Below are positions 1 to 8,917 of a DNA stretch of 64,000 nt, piece after piece. The stretch is from JAABRB01 sp963735025. GTDB lineage: Bacteria > Pseudomonadota > Gammaproteobacteria > Burkholderiales > SG8-39. The notes beneath the pieces were generated by a model that saw only the letters and a program-made list of their open reading frames with translations, was not told the DNA's origin and did not search any database. Position 1 is the stretch's first letter. Each line of letters starts with the position of its first letter. The position numbers were made by a program, and so were the translations under genes. The stretch covers positions 1,612,001 to 1,676,000 of the forward strand of contig CAVTJG010000009.1 in the NCBI GenBank assembly GCA_963735025.1, read 5' to 3'.

Positions 1-1226
1 CTGTTTGCGACAGCGTATCCGCGATCACGCGTGCTGCCTGCGCGTACGAAGCCTGGTCCAGCAAGGCGGCCACCTCGAACGCGAGCCGCTGCGCGGTCAC
101 CTTTTCGAACGGAAGCACCCGCCCCACGCCCAGCGCCGCCGCACGACGCGCATTGTCGGGCTGATCGAACGCGACCGGCAGGATCACCTGCGGCTGGCCG
201 GCCCGCAACGCTTGCGCGAGCGTGCCGATACCGCCTTGATGCACGACCGCAGCCCCGCGCGAGAATAGCGTCGAGTAAGGAACATAAGGAAACGCCTGCA
301 CGCCTTCGGGAAGCGTAGCGGGAAGGTTCTCCGGCGGTCGCGGGGCCGGTCACGAGAATGGCGCGCCGTCCGAGTTGCTGTGCTGCCGCGGCGGCCTTGC
401 CCCAGAAATCGCCTGCGATCCACACCGCCGACGAGCCGAGCGCAAACACGATCGGCGGTTCGCCCGTGGCGAGGAAGCGCTCGAGTTCGGCGTGGGTCAC
501 CGCGTCCGTTGCGGCACCGTCGTAGGTGGGCGCACCGCAGATACGGACAGCGGGCGGCCAGTCCGGCTGGGGGCGCGCGAGCAGCGAGTCGAACAGCGCG
601 AGGTTGCGAAGCGGCGAGAACTGTCCCTCGAACATCGCCGCATGCTTGCTCGGCGGCAATCCGAGTTCGCGCCGGAAGCGCCGGAGCGGCGCTTCCCAGT
701 GTCGCACCGCGAACTTGAGCAGATTGAAAACCAGCCGGTAGGGAGTCGGCCCCAATGATCGAAGGCGCCGGAGCCACAAAGCGCCGGCGAGGGAAGGCGG
801 GTCGCAGGCGGACATGAAGCTCAACGGCGCGAGCACGGTAGCGACCCACGGCATTTTCCGGCGTTGCGCCAGGAGCGGAAGCGTGACGGTGAGGGGGTGC
901 GAAACCAGCAGATCGACAGAATCGGCTGCGCGCGAAAGGTCCTCGTAGGTGGCCCGCAGATGCGGCATGACCATTTCGCGGATGAGGTACTCGGGCCCGC
1001 GGCGCGCGTCGAAGAGCGTTGCCACCAGGGTCCGGTAGTCCCCGAATTCGGCCATGCTCGGGCGAATCGGCGCGATCTCGACGCCGGCTTGCTCGACCGT
1101 CTCGCGATGCTCTTCAGCGGTCGCGATCACTGCCTCGTGGCCGCGCGCCTGTAGCGCTCGGGCGACCGCAATGTACGGGTGCAGATCGCCCAGCGATCCG
1201 GCAGTGGCGAGCAGGAATCGGCTCAA
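1..1226 (-). pseudogene. UGT-type glycosyltransferase, frameshifted and 3' truncated by the window edge
   Basis: The minus-strand reading starts at a TTG (1226-1224) with the N-terminus SRFLLATAGSLGDLHPYIA, the typical opening of MGT/UGT glycosyltransferases (GT1 fold) that move a sugar from a nucleotide sugar to a small acceptor. The donor-binding signature HQGGIGTLAQALRAGQP and the following PVAFDQPDNA lie near 160-260, but in a different frame from the N-terminal part. The change of frame falls near 347, where one extra base in the GGCCCCGCGACCG stretch explains it; removing it joins LVTGP to RPPENLPATLPEG. The last 30 or so residues lie beyond position 1. The acceptor cannot be told from the sequence. 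No sugar or lipid biosynthesis genes are adjacent. Whether the break is real or a sequence error is open. Confidence 0.8.
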
Positions 1227-1348
1227 CGTGTGCGTCGCGCGGAGTGATTCGTGTTGCGAGGAACACCGCCGACCGTCGCGGCACCGACAATGGCGAGAAT
1301 GGCGAGAGCGGTCAGCAAGGCTGCTCCGTGGTTGTGCGCTCGGGCCGA

Positions 1349-1753
1349 TTAACGGGCGTCGACTACGACAGCCCGGCCGTTCCGCCTTTCGATTTCGATT
1401 GTCAGGATCGCGGCTGCCGGCTTGTTCAGGATATAGGTATTTGGGGTATCGACGAAACGCGCGTGGTAGGTGGTGCTGTGACTGGATACGATACGGCCGG
1501 TTGCATCCTTGCACCAGATGATGAGCGCGCCCACCTTGTCGAGCTGCACGGTGTACGGCCCGACGCACTCCCCCGCCTTCGACGGCGTGTGGTGCCGGAT
1601 GCTGTACCGGGCGCCGGACTCGTTCCCCAATCGGCCGACTCCGGCTTCGATATCGTAGGCGAGTCGGGTCGCGGCATCGGTAAAGGTATCGCAAGCCGTG
1701 ATTGCAGCAAGGGAAGCGAGTAGCAGCAACCAGGGCGAAAAGAGTCGGGTCAT
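1349..1753 (-). CDS. small putative lipoprotein, unknown function
   Basis: A 134-residue protein starting MTRLFSPWLLLLASLAAITAC. This is a short positive N-terminus, a hydrophobic core and a lipobox (ITAC), so the mature protein probably begins at Cys21 and is lipid-anchored in the envelope. The rest is mixed alpha/beta with two more cysteines (in ECVGP and IIWCKD) that could pair. A longer in-frame start exists upstream, but only this one gives a signal sequence. I do not recognise the family. It lies between the glycosyltransferase and an acetyltransferase on the same strand, with gaps of about 100 bases, which says little about function. Confidence 0.65.
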   Translation of the reverse strand: MTRLFSPWLLLLASLAAITACDTFTDAATRLAYDIEAGVGRLGNESGARYSIRHHTPSKAGECVGPYTVQLDKVGALIIWCKDATGRIVSSHSTTYHARFVDTPNTYILNKPAAAILTIEIERRNGRAVVVDAR

Positions 1754-1847
1754 GCCTATGCTGCCGGGACTGCTGCCCACGAGCGCGGGGACCGCAAGTT
1801 CACCTTCAAGGCGAGGGTGTGGCGAAGCGCGCCGCGAGCGTTCCGCC

Positions 1848-2375
1848 TCACAGCGCCATTTCCATGAACACCACGCTGGACCGATAAACCGACGCGGAAT
1901 CGGGCGCCTGATAGTGCTCCATGCTGTTTCCCGCATAGGAATCGATCTCGACAAACCCCACCGACTTGTACAGGGAATGCGCGGCGTCCAGAAACTTCAG
2001 GCTCTCGAGCCGCAGCTTCCTGTACCCGATCTGGCGCGCATCGGCGATCAGACGATCGACGATGAGCCGGCCAATCCCCTTGCCTCTCGCCGAGTCGCGG
2101 ACATACATGCGCTGTACCTCTCCGGTGTGCTCGTCCAGCCGTTTCAGACAACCGACGGCCACGAACTGGTCGTTGTACCGGACGACGTAAAAGCGACCGT
2201 ATGGCGGGTGGAATTTATCGTGGTCCGACAGATCCGATTCAAGCATCGCGTCGACATCGAAGGTCAGCCGGTACTCCCGCTGCGCAAATTCGAGTATCCA
2301 TTGTAGGTACTCCGAGATGAGCGCTCGGGCACTTTCCCTGTGCAATGCGTTGGAGACCGGCACGATGGCGGGCAT
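1848..2375 (-). CDS. GNAT family N-acetyltransferase
   Basis: 175 residues when started at MPAIVPVSNALH. The central segment has the acetyl-CoA pyrophosphate-binding loop ARGKGIGRLIVDRL (Q/R-x-x-G-x-G/A type, about residues 115-128), preceded by strand VQRMYVRD and followed by LRLESLKFLDAAHSLYKSVGF, the classic GNAT motif A-B order. It transfers acetyl from acetyl-CoA to an amine; the substrate is unknown. The size fits a single GNAT domain. The frame stays open about 110 codons further upstream, but that part is low-complexity Arg/Gly/Ser and unlikely to be translated. Confidence 0.85.
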   Translation of the reverse strand: MPAIVPVSNALHRESARALISEYLQWILEFAQREYRLTFDVDAMLESDLSDHDKFHPPYGRFYVVRYNDQFVAVGCLKRLDEHTGEVQRMYVRDSARGKGIGRLIVDRLIADARQIGYRKLRLESLKFLDAAHSLYKSVGFVEIDSYAGNSMEHYQAPDSASVYRSSVVFMEMAL

Positions 2376-2494
2376 CGCCGATGTCGTCGGATCCGTTCCG
2401 CCCTGCGCTCGAATCGGCCCACTGCTTTTCACTCGTCCTCCACCATGACTTTTATTCGACCCTCCACGACGAGACTCAGTATCACGACCAGCGA

Positions 2495-3106
2495 TCAGGG
2501 TAAGAATGAAGAGAGCGCGAGCACGAAGCCGGGCGGCGGGTCGCCTGGAAGGTAAGGGCCCGCCGCCGTCAGTGCAGCCGTTACGACGACTATCGCAGAG
2601 ACGAGAAATGCTTTGCCCCGGGAAAGTCGAGCGGCATTCAGATAGAGGACGAGAGCCACCGCGGCGAGGGACAGCTCGATGCCCAGGGCGATCGGCATCT
2701 GACGCCACAAGCCGAAGCCGAGCTTCGGAGAACCCTGGCCAAGCACCGGCAGATCCGGAACGTGAACGATGAGATCGAGCACGAAGTGGGAGAACACCGC
2801 CAACGCGAGCGCGCAGGCCACTTTCGCGCGACGCGACGTTCCGCGCGGTGCCAGGAACCAGCCGGCGGCTGCGGCAAGTCCTGACCAGAAGATGCTCGCG
2901 GCGAGACCGTGTGAATATGGAAAGACGAACGTGAAGAATCTTGCAGAGCCGCTCGCCTCGGGTACGCCCGGAGATTCGGCGCCAAAAATCACGAGCGTCC
3001 AGAGCAACAGGTCGGCGAACAGGGCCGCAAACAGGAGAACGCCCAGGTTCAATCTGGGCTCGAACCGCTTGACGAGCAGGCCTGCACCGATGTGTCCCAC
3101 GAACAT
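2495..3106 (-). CDS. multi-pass membrane protein, unknown
   Basis: 203 residues with about five to six hydrophobic segments (for example LGVLLFAALFADLLLWTLV, VACALALAVFSHFVLDLIVH and AFLVSAIVVVTAALTAAG). The opening MFVGHIGAGLLVKRFEP and the internal SHFVLDLIVHVPD recall small membrane proteins that carry conserved histidines and aspartates near helix ends, as in YdjM/DUF457-like metal-dependent hydrolases. That relation is only suggestive. It is followed on the same strand by the acetyltransferase gene. Confidence 0.65.
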   Translation of the reverse strand: MFVGHIGAGLLVKRFEPRLNLGVLLFAALFADLLLWTLVIFGAESPGVPEASGSARFFTFVFPYSHGLAASIFWSGLAAAAGWFLAPRGTSRRAKVACALALAVFSHFVLDLIVHVPDLPVLGQGSPKLGFGLWRQMPIALGIELSLAAVALVLYLNAARLSRGKAFLVSAIVVVTAALTAAGPYLPGDPPPGFVLALSSFLP

Positions 3107-3196
3107 GGCGCGTTCCCGATCAGTCGCGCGGATTGACGTCAGACGGGACGGTTGGCCCGAACATGGGGCTGGGCCGTAACGGTGCCGAGGCTTCCA

Positions 3197-4777
3197 CTAG
3201 TCCTCGGAGATCGCAAGCCTGGCTTCCTCGCGCTGTGCTTCCGCCAGAGATCCGGTGCCCCGCGGGAACCAGCGCCACCCGAGCAACAGCACGACGGACA
3301 GTACGGCGATCGCGACGAGCAGACCCGCCCGGATGCCCTGCACGAAATCGTTGTCCGCAGCCGCTGTGATCGCTTCTTGCAGGTTCGGTTCGGGATGTGA
3401 GATCGGCCGCCGCGGCACGATCTCGGCGATCTGTGCGTGCGGATTGGCGTGGGAGACGATGACGGCGGTGATCGCCTTGCGCTCCGCGGCACCCGGGATG
3501 ACCTTCGCAAGGTCGGGATCCAGGGTGGCGGCCAACCAGGCGGCAAGCACCGAGCCCAGCACGGCGAACCCGATCGTCGAGCCGATCGCGCGCTGCGCGC
3601 TCATGATTCCGGAAGCCATGCCCGCGCGCTGCGGCGGCACCGAAGTCATCGCGAGCGTCGTCAGCGACGTCATGCACAGGGCGGTGCCGATCCCGGCCAC
3701 TGCGAGGCCCGCCATCAAGATGGCGGTGCTGCCGTGGCCGCCTGCCACGAGTCCGAGCAGGCCGAGGATGAGCGCCGCGAGACCGACGAGGACCAGCCGC
3801 CGGACGCCGAAGTGCCCCACCAGGCGGCCTGCGAGCGGCGACACGATCGTGATCGCGATGCTCAGCGGCAGGATCACCAGTCCGGTGTGCACCGCGGTGA
3901 AGCCACGCACGTTCTGCATGTACTGGGTGATGAGGAGCAGCATGCCATACAGCGCGAACATCACCGCGAAGATGGTCCCGATGGCAAGCGAGTACTCTCG
4001 ATCGCGAAACAGCGAAACGTCCATCATCGGGTCAGTCGAGCGCTGCTCGGCGCGCACGAACAGGAAAGTGCCGACGGCCGCAATGGCGATCAGCGCCAGG
4101 ATCAACGGCGAGCCCCAGCCATCCTTCGGTCCCTGGATCACCGCATAGGCCAGTGCGCCGACGGCCACCGCGAACAGTGCCTGCCCCGACAGGTCGAGGT
4201 GTCTCGGCCGCTCGTCGCGCGACTCGGCGACGTAGCGCAGCGAAAGAAAGACGACCACGATGCCGACCGGCACGTTGACGAGGAAGATGCTGCGCCAGCC
4301 GAATTGCTCGACCAGCACGCCCCCGAGCGTGGGGCCGATCGCGGTGCCCACGCTCGCGATCGCGGACCAGATGCCGATCGCGCGTGCCTTCTGCTTCGGA
4401 TCGGGAAATGCCGCGCTCACGAGCGCGAGCGAGGTCACGTTCGCCGTGGCGGCCGCGACGCCCTGCACGCCGCGGGCGATGTTCAGCACTTCGAGCGTCG
4501 GCGCGATGCCGCAGGCGATCGACGCGAGGGTGAAGACCGTGATGCCGATGACGTACCAGCGGAGGCGTCCATGCAGGTCGGCGAGCGTCGCAGCCGTCAT
4601 GATGAACACCGCCATGCCGAGGCTGTAGGCTGCGACCACCCATTGCAGGCCTTCCTCGCCGACGTTGAAGCTGGTCTGGATCGAGGGCAGCGCCACGTTC
4701 ACGATCAGCGCGTCCAGAAAGATCATGAACAGACCGAGACCGGTGGCGACGAGGGTGATGCGCTGCGTGTGGGTCAC
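3197..4777 (-). CDS. DHA2-family MFS drug exporter (EmrB/QacA type)
   Basis: 526 residues with about fourteen membrane segments, the number expected of DHA2 proton-driven exporters. The N-terminus GLGLFMIFLDALIVNVALPS has the charged Asp in helix 1 typical of EmrB/QacA proteins. The motif-A region TLADLHGRLRWYV follows helix 2, and ARGVQGVAAATANVTSLAL and GPTLGGVLVEQFGWRSIFLV match motifs B and C of helices 4-5. It likely expels hydrophobic compounds across the inner membrane. No EmrA-type membrane fusion partner or regulator is next to it; its 5' neighbour is an oxidoreductase 91 bases away on the same strand. Confidence 0.92.
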   Translation of the reverse strand: MTHTQRITLVATGLGLFMIFLDALIVNVALPSIQTSFNVGEEGLQWVVAAYSLGMAVFIMTAATLADLHGRLRWYVIGITVFTLASIACGIAPTLEVLNIARGVQGVAAATANVTSLALVSAAFPDPKQKARAIGIWSAIASVGTAIGPTLGGVLVEQFGWRSIFLVNVPVGIVVVFLSLRYVAESRDERPRHLDLSGQALFAVAVGALAYAVIQGPKDGWGSPLILALIAIAAVGTFLFVRAEQRSTDPMMDVSLFRDREYSLAIGTIFAVMFALYGMLLLITQYMQNVRGFTAVHTGLVILPLSIAITIVSPLAGRLVGHFGVRRLVLVGLAALILGLLGLVAGGHGSTAILMAGLAVAGIGTALCMTSLTTLAMTSVPPQRAGMASGIMSAQRAIGSTIGFAVLGSVLAAWLAATLDPDLAKVIPGAAERKAITAVIVSHANPHAQIAEIVPRRPISHPEPNLQEAITAAADNDFVQGIRAGLLVAIAVLSVVLLLGWRWFPRGTGSLAEAQREEARLAISED

Positions 4778-4868
4778 CGGCGTGGTCCTCCCATCTTGTC
4801 ATGGCGGACGCGCGATGCGGCAAATGGGACCCGCTCCGCACACGGGATTGCCCCGTTAGAACTAAGTG

Positions 4869-6524
4869 CTACCGCGCGTCCTGCTGCAAGTATTTGTGAA
4901 CGAAAGCGATCGCCATGCTGCCCTCACCGACCGCGGAGGCGACGCGCTTGACCGGACTCAACCTTACATCCCCGCAGGCGAAGATGCCCGGGACACTCGA
5001 TTCGAGGAGGTAGGGATCGCGGCTCTCCGACCAGCGTCCGGCCTTCACCACGTCGTCGCCGGTCAGGACATATCCGCGTGCATCGCGCGCGATTTCCTCC
5101 GGAAGCCAACCGGTTTCCGCGTCGGCGCCGATGAAAACGAAAAGGCCGCCACAGTCGTGTCGGCGCACCTCTCCGCTCGCGCCGTCGCGTATGTCGATTT
5201 CCGTCAGGTGCGCGTCGCCGTGCGCGGCGACCACTTCCGAGTGCAGCTGCACCTTCACGTTCTCCCGCTTGGCAAGCTGCTCGATCAGGTAGTGCGACAT
5301 GCTCTTCTCCAGCGAATCGCCCCGGACGACGAGCGTTACCGTTCGCGCATGATTGGCAAAGTACATCGCGGCCTGACCGGCCGAGTTACCGGCACCGATG
5401 AGGTGGACGTCGCGTCCATGGGTCCCGCTCGCTTCGCTGCGTGCCGCGCCATAGTAGACACCCTTGCCGATGAGCCGCTCGAAGCCTTCGATCGTGAGGT
5501 GGCGCCACGTGACGCCGGTCGCAAGAATGATGGTTCGTGCCTGGACGACATCGTCGCCATCGAGGTAAATCCGGCGCGTTTTCGGATCGATGCGGTCGAC
5601 GCAGCGCGTGACGAGAAACTCCGCCCCGAGCCGCCCGGCCTGCTTGAGTGCCCGACTCGCGAGCTCGTCGCCGGAGACGCCGCTGGGGAAGCCGAGATAG
5701 TTCTCGATGCGCGAGGACGTCCCCGCCTGGCCGCCGGGCGCCTCGCGCTCGATCACGAGGGTGCGCAGTCCCTCGGATGCGCCGTATACCGCGGCTGCGA
5801 GGCCCGCCGGCCCGCCGCCGACGACTACGGTGTCGTATTCGGCAAGTTGTGGGGTCGTCTGAAGGCCAAGGCGCTGGGCAAGGTCGCGCGGCGCAGGGCG
5901 ACTGAGGAGCGTCCCATCGGCCAGCTTCAGTACCGGGCAATCGCCGTCTGCCGGACGGGCATCGGGCCAGCGCTTCTGAAAATCAGGCGCATCGGGCGTC
6001 ACCCAATCATACGTAATCTGGTTGCGCGTGAGGAACTGGCGCAACTCGCTGCAGGCGTTGTCCCAGCGGTGACCGACCATGGTGACGCGCGGCTTGGGCG
6101 CATCGGCCTCGATGCCTTGCATCCCGCCGATTCGCTCGCGCGCCAGCGCGGCGACCTTCAGGGAAATCTCGGGCGATGCCGCCGCGATCGCGTAGTACTC
6201 CCTGATCTCCACTCGCATGACGCGCGAGGGCTCTGAAGCCCGATACCCTCCATAAAGCGGTGTGCCAAGCGCGATCGGCAGCTCGCCGAAAATGATGCCG
6301 GGGAGGCGCCACCCCAGGGTGCGCTCGACCCCGTCGAACAGTCTGACGACCTCGATCTTGCCGGATATGACCGCGAACAGCGCACGCTCCTGCCCGCCCT
6401 CGTGCGCGGCGTATTCCCCGGCAGCGAGATGCAGGTCGGCAGACGTCTGCGCGAGGCGCGCGAGCTCGGGCTCCGCGAGTTTCGAGAACAGCGGTACGGA
6501 GCGGATGTCGTCGATTGTCAGCAT
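4869..6524 (-). CDS. cNMP-binding/glutaredoxin-like/thioredoxin-reductase-like flavoprotein without the CxxC pair
   Basis: 551 residues in three parts: a cyclic-nucleotide-binding-like beta barrel (about 10-125), a glutaredoxin-like fold (about 145-222) with one cysteine (Cys158 in NACSELRQFL), and a two-dinucleotide-fold reductase (about 230-551). FAD binding is shown by GGGPAGLAAAVYGAS (236-) and FACGDVR near the C-terminus; NAD(P)H binding by IGAGNSAGQAA (376-). Where thioredoxin reductases carry the redox-active CAxC, this protein reads VYYGAARSEA (356-365), so it cannot reduce a disulfide in the usual way. Proteins of this layout occur widely as TrxB-like oxidoreductases, possibly sensing a nucleotide and transferring electrons to another acceptor. 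The true substrate is unknown. Confidence 0.88.
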   Translation of the reverse strand: MLTIDDIRSVPLFSKLAEPELARLAQTSADLHLAAGEYAAHEGGQERALFAVISGKIEVVRLFDGVERTLGWRLPGIIFGELPIALGTPLYGGYRASEPSRVMRVEIREYYAIAAASPEISLKVAALARERIGGMQGIEADAPKPRVTMVGHRWDNACSELRQFLTRNQITYDWVTPDAPDFQKRWPDARPADGDCPVLKLADGTLLSRPAPRDLAQRLGLQTTPQLAEYDTVVVGGGPAGLAAAVYGASEGLRTLVIEREAPGGQAGTSSRIENYLGFPSGVSGDELASRALKQAGRLGAEFLVTRCVDRIDPKTRRIYLDGDDVVQARTIILATGVTWRHLTIEGFERLIGKGVYYGAARSEASGTHGRDVHLIGAGNSAGQAAMYFANHARTVTLVVRGDSLEKSMSHYLIEQLAKRENVKVQLHSEVVAAHGDAHLTEIDIRDGASGEVRRHDCGGLFVFIGADAETGWLPEEIARDARGYVLTGDDVVKAGRWSESRDPYLLESSVPGIFACGDVRLSPVKRVASAVGEGSMAIAFVHKYLQQDAR

Positions 6525-6745
6525 GGTTCGGTCGGGGGCGGGTCGCGTAGGCGGACCAGGAATCTACCATTACACACTTATCCCGGCCCAGCAAAGCAAG
6601 CGCGTGCACACCGATCGGCCGGCTGCAACGGACGATCGGGCCGCCTAGCCGGTGGGGCTGATGATAAGGACGTCGAACTTCAGGGTCATCAGCCCCCGCC
6701 CGCAAGCAACAAGCTCGCGGCCCCTTGCAAGGGGGCCGGACAAAT

Positions 6746-7495
6746 CTACGCAGCGGCCTGCATGGCAGCGGGACTGGCGAGGGAGCGGGCGAGTGCGCGC
6801 AGGAGCGCGGCGCCGTCGCCGCGCCAGGCGCTGCCATGCATGCAGGCGAGGACCTGGGGCTGCTCGCGAGCGAGGCGCTCGAGGGTCGCGCCGGTCTGCG
6901 GCGCGTGCGCGTAGTAGTCCATCGCCCCGCGGAAGGCCTCGCTCGGACCGAGGATGTCGCCCTCGGTGAGCGCCTCGGCGCCCGCGCCGCCCTGGGTGAA
7001 CAGGTCGCCGCAGAGCATGGTGCGGGTCTCGAGCTCCATCATGAAGCCGCACTCCCATCCGTGCGGCACGTGTGGCGCGTCGAGCCACTTGAAGGCGTGG
7101 CGGCCGGTGCGGAGCACCTCGCCGTCGGCAAGCGCGCGCGCCGGGCGGGTCGCAACGTCGTTGACGGAAACCATCGCGGCCACCTGACCGCAGACGGGCA
7201 CGGCGGCGGGCGCGGCGGCGAGGAAGTCGTTCAACGATCCGCACTCGTCCGCCTCGTAGTGCGAGAACGCGACGTAGCGCAACCGCTCGAGCGGCACGAT
7301 CTTGCCGATCGCCTCGGCGGTGAGCGGGAACAGACCTCGCGGCCCGGTGTGGAAAAGGAGCGGCTCGTCGTCGGCGACGAGGTACTGGTTGAAGTTGAAG
7401 CCCATCCCGCCCGGCATCTCGACCGGAGTATTGATGCGGTAAATGCCCGGGGCGATCTCGTGGAGGTTGGTGCCGCTCGCAGCGTTGGTGATCAT
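6746..7495 (-). CDS. metallo-beta-lactamase-fold protein of the di-iron (ODP) type
   Basis: 249 residues. The metal motif is H79-Y-E81-A-D83-E, the H-x-E-x-D form used by the di-iron domain of flavodiiron proteins rather than the zinc HxHxDH form; His145 (PHVPHGWE) and Asp164 (LCGDLFTQGG) supply later ligands. Such domains handle oxygen, NO or peroxide-type substrates. No flavodoxin domain is attached, so electrons would have to come from elsewhere. The start is set by a good ribosome site (AGGAGAAAGCC) before ATG at 7495. It is transcribed away from an ECF sigma gene, with duplicated inverted repeats between them, so it is probably a target of that sigma factor. Confidence 0.85.
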   Translation of the reverse strand: MITNAASGTNLHEIAPGIYRINTPVEMPGGMGFNFNQYLVADDEPLLFHTGPRGLFPLTAEAIGKIVPLERLRYVAFSHYEADECGSLNDFLAAAPAAVPVCGQVAAMVSVNDVATRPARALADGEVLRTGRHAFKWLDAPHVPHGWECGFMMELETRTMLCGDLFTQGGAGAEALTEGDILGPSEAFRGAMDYYAHAPQTGATLERLAREQPQVLACMHGSAWRGDGAALLRALARSLASPAAMQAAA

Positions 7496-7512
7496 GGCTT
7501 TCTCCTGGTTGT

Positions 7513-7657
7513 GATGCGGGTTGGTACTGCCGAGGATGTGTGACGGGGCAAGCGGTCGTTACAGCGGTCGTTACACATCCTCCGAAGAATTCGCTGATGC
7601 GGGTTAATATGGCCGAGGATGTGTAACGAAGCGCCGGGTCGTTACACATCCTGCGAA
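7513..7657. promoter_or_regulatory. duplicated inverted-repeat control region between the MBL gene and the sigma gene
   Basis: Two related units stand in tandem. Each begins GATGCGGGTT (7513 and 7596), then CCGAGGATGTGT(A/G)ACG (7530 and 7613; period 83), then the reverse complement GGTCGTTACACATCC (7566 and 7637) and a CGAA end. In the second unit GGATGTGTAACG and CGTTACACATCC form a perfect 12-base dyad around 11 bases. The first unit carries an extra 12-base direct copy (GCGGTCGTTACA twice, 7552-7575), which explains why its arms lie farther apart. GTAAC-type elements resemble ECF -35 boxes, and a symmetric layout could serve both divergent genes. I could not place matching -10 boxes with standard spacing, so an operator is equally possible. 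Confidence 0.7.
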
Positions 7658-7677
7658 ATGACCGCTATGCTCTGCGC

Positions 7678-8256
7678 GTGCCCCAGGATTCCCGTCTCGT
7701 CGCGCTCGACGACGGCGCGCTCGCCCGGCGTATTGCCGAGGCCGGCGCGGCGCCCGATTCGGCAGCCGAAACAGAGCTCTACCGCCGCCTCGGGCCGCGT
7801 GTTCGCCTCTACGGCCTGCGCCACCTGCGCGACCGGCAGGCGGCGGCGGATCTCGTGCAGCAGGTACTCCTCGTGACGCTCGAGCGCCTGCGCGCAGGCG
7901 AGGTGCGCGAGCCCGAGCGGATCGCCTCGTTCGTGCTCGGCACCTGCCGCATGACGGTGCTCGATATGCGGCGCGGGACGCGCCGGCGCGAGGCATTGCT
8001 CGAAACCTGGGGCGACACCGCCGAGGCCTTCGAGGCGCCGGAGCCGCTGGCGCTCGACCCCGATCGCCTCGCCGGATGCCTGGAAGCGCTGTCCGAGCGC
8101 GAGCGCTCGGTAGTGGTGCTCAGCTTCTTCGCCGACAAGCAGGCGGACGAGGTGGGCGCGGACCTGGCGATCAGCGGCGGGAACGTGCGCGTCATCCGCC
8201 ACCGCGCGCTGGGACGCCTGCGCGAGTGCATGGGCGCGGGGGGAGTCGAACGATGA
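7678..8256 (+). CDS. ECF-type RNA polymerase sigma factor
   Basis: 192 residues from a GTG start. Region 2 is seen in LYRRLGPRVRLYGLRHLRD and the DLVQQVLLVTLERL helix; region 4 ends in ALSERERSVVVLSFFADKQADEVGADLAISGGNVRVIRHRALGRLRE, a helix-turn-helix that reads the -35 element. No Shine-Dalgarno is visible before the GTG, so a leaderless or weakly translated message is possible. The stop overlaps the anti-sigma start (ATGA), meaning coupled translation. The nearby duplicated dyads suggest autoregulation, probably together with the divergent di-iron protein; the inducing signal (oxygen, NO or peroxide) is inference from that partner. Confidence 0.9.
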   Translation: MPQDSRLVALDDGALARRIAEAGAAPDSAAETELYRRLGPRVRLYGLRHLRDRQAAADLVQQVLLVTLERLRAGEVREPERIASFVLGTCRMTVLDMRRGTRRREALLETWGDTAEAFEAPEPLALDPDRLAGCLEALSERERSVVVLSFFADKQADEVGADLAISGGNVRVIRHRALGRLRECMGAGGVER

Positions 8257-8810
8257 CGTGCAAAGAACCGATCGACTTCGAGACGCTCGTCGCGTACTGG
8301 CTCGGCGAGGTGCCGGAAAAACGCGAAGCCATGCTCGAGGAGCACCTTTTCGGCTGCGGGTATTGCACCGGACAGCTCGAGGAACTCGCCGCGCTCGCCG
8401 CGGGCGTGCGCGCGGCGGTGAAGGACGGCAAGGTGAGCCTGGTGGTCTCCGACCCGTTCGTGGAGGCGATGAAGCGGGCGGGCCTGTGCCTGCGCGAATA
8501 CCGGCTCGAGCCCGGCGGCAGCGTGAACTGCACCATCCGCGCAGACGACGACGCCGTCATCGCACGTCTCTGCGCGCCGCTAGCCGGCGTGAAGCATCTC
8601 GACGTCGTGCAAACGCTGGGCGGCGGCGAGCCGGTAGGGCGCCTGACCGACGTGCCGTTCGATGCGGAAACGGGCGAGGTGCTCGTGATCCCGTCGGCGG
8701 CGTGGCTGAAGACGATGTCCGCCTTCACGATGCAGATGCGGCTGATGGCAGTGGGCGAGGCGGGGGAGCAGCAGATCGGCGACTACACGTTCAATCATTC
8801 GACGTCCTGA
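8253..8810 (+). CDS. zinc-finger anti-sigma factor, cytoplasmic
   Basis: 185 residues overlapping the sigma gene by four bases. The N-terminal helical part DFETLVAYWLGEVPEKREAM ends in the zinc motif EEHLFGCGYCTGQLEEL (H-x3-C-x2-C, about residues 31-39), the anti-sigma domain that clamps ECF sigma factors. Residues 60-185 form a second, beta-rich part with no membrane helix, so the protein is soluble and may sense its signal in the cytoplasm, as ZAS/ChrR-type proteins do. The second part does not show the metal-binding histidines of a ChrR cupin that I could identify. Confidence 0.85.
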   Translation: MTCKEPIDFETLVAYWLGEVPEKREAMLEEHLFGCGYCTGQLEELAALAAGVRAAVKDGKVSLVVSDPFVEAMKRAGLCLREYRLEPGGSVNCTIRADDDAVIARLCAPLAGVKHLDVVQTLGGGEPVGRLTDVPFDAETGEVLVIPSAAWLKTMSAFTMQMRLMAVGEAGEQQIGDYTFNHSTS

Positions 8811-8815
8811 GTACC

Positions 8816-8874
8816 GGGTCGGAGCCCTAAGACACGTAAACGGATTCGCCTCGGATCGACCGGGGCTCCGACCC
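8816..8874. terminator. inverted repeat between convergent genes (GGGTCGGAGCCC / GGGGCTCCGACCC)
   Basis: GGGTCGGAGCCC at 8816-8827 pairs with GGGGCTCCGACCC at 8862-8874. It sits just after the anti-sigma stop and before the 3' end of the convergent DUF4242 gene, so it could end transcripts from both sides. It has no T-tract and may simply be an extragenic palindrome. Confidence 0.45.
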
Positions 8875-8917
8875 GCTGCATCGGGCGTTTCGGCGGCCCC
8901 GCGAATCCTGACCGGTT

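Noticed and set aside
2376..2708. N-terminal extension of the GNAT protein by 111 residues
   Set aside because: Low-complexity Arg/Gly/Ser content and no ribosome site; the domain starts at MPAIVPVSN.
3437..4951. Long plus-strand frame (504 codons) opposite the DHA2 exporter
   Set aside because: Asp/Arg/His-rich mirror frame of a clear 14-helix transporter gene.
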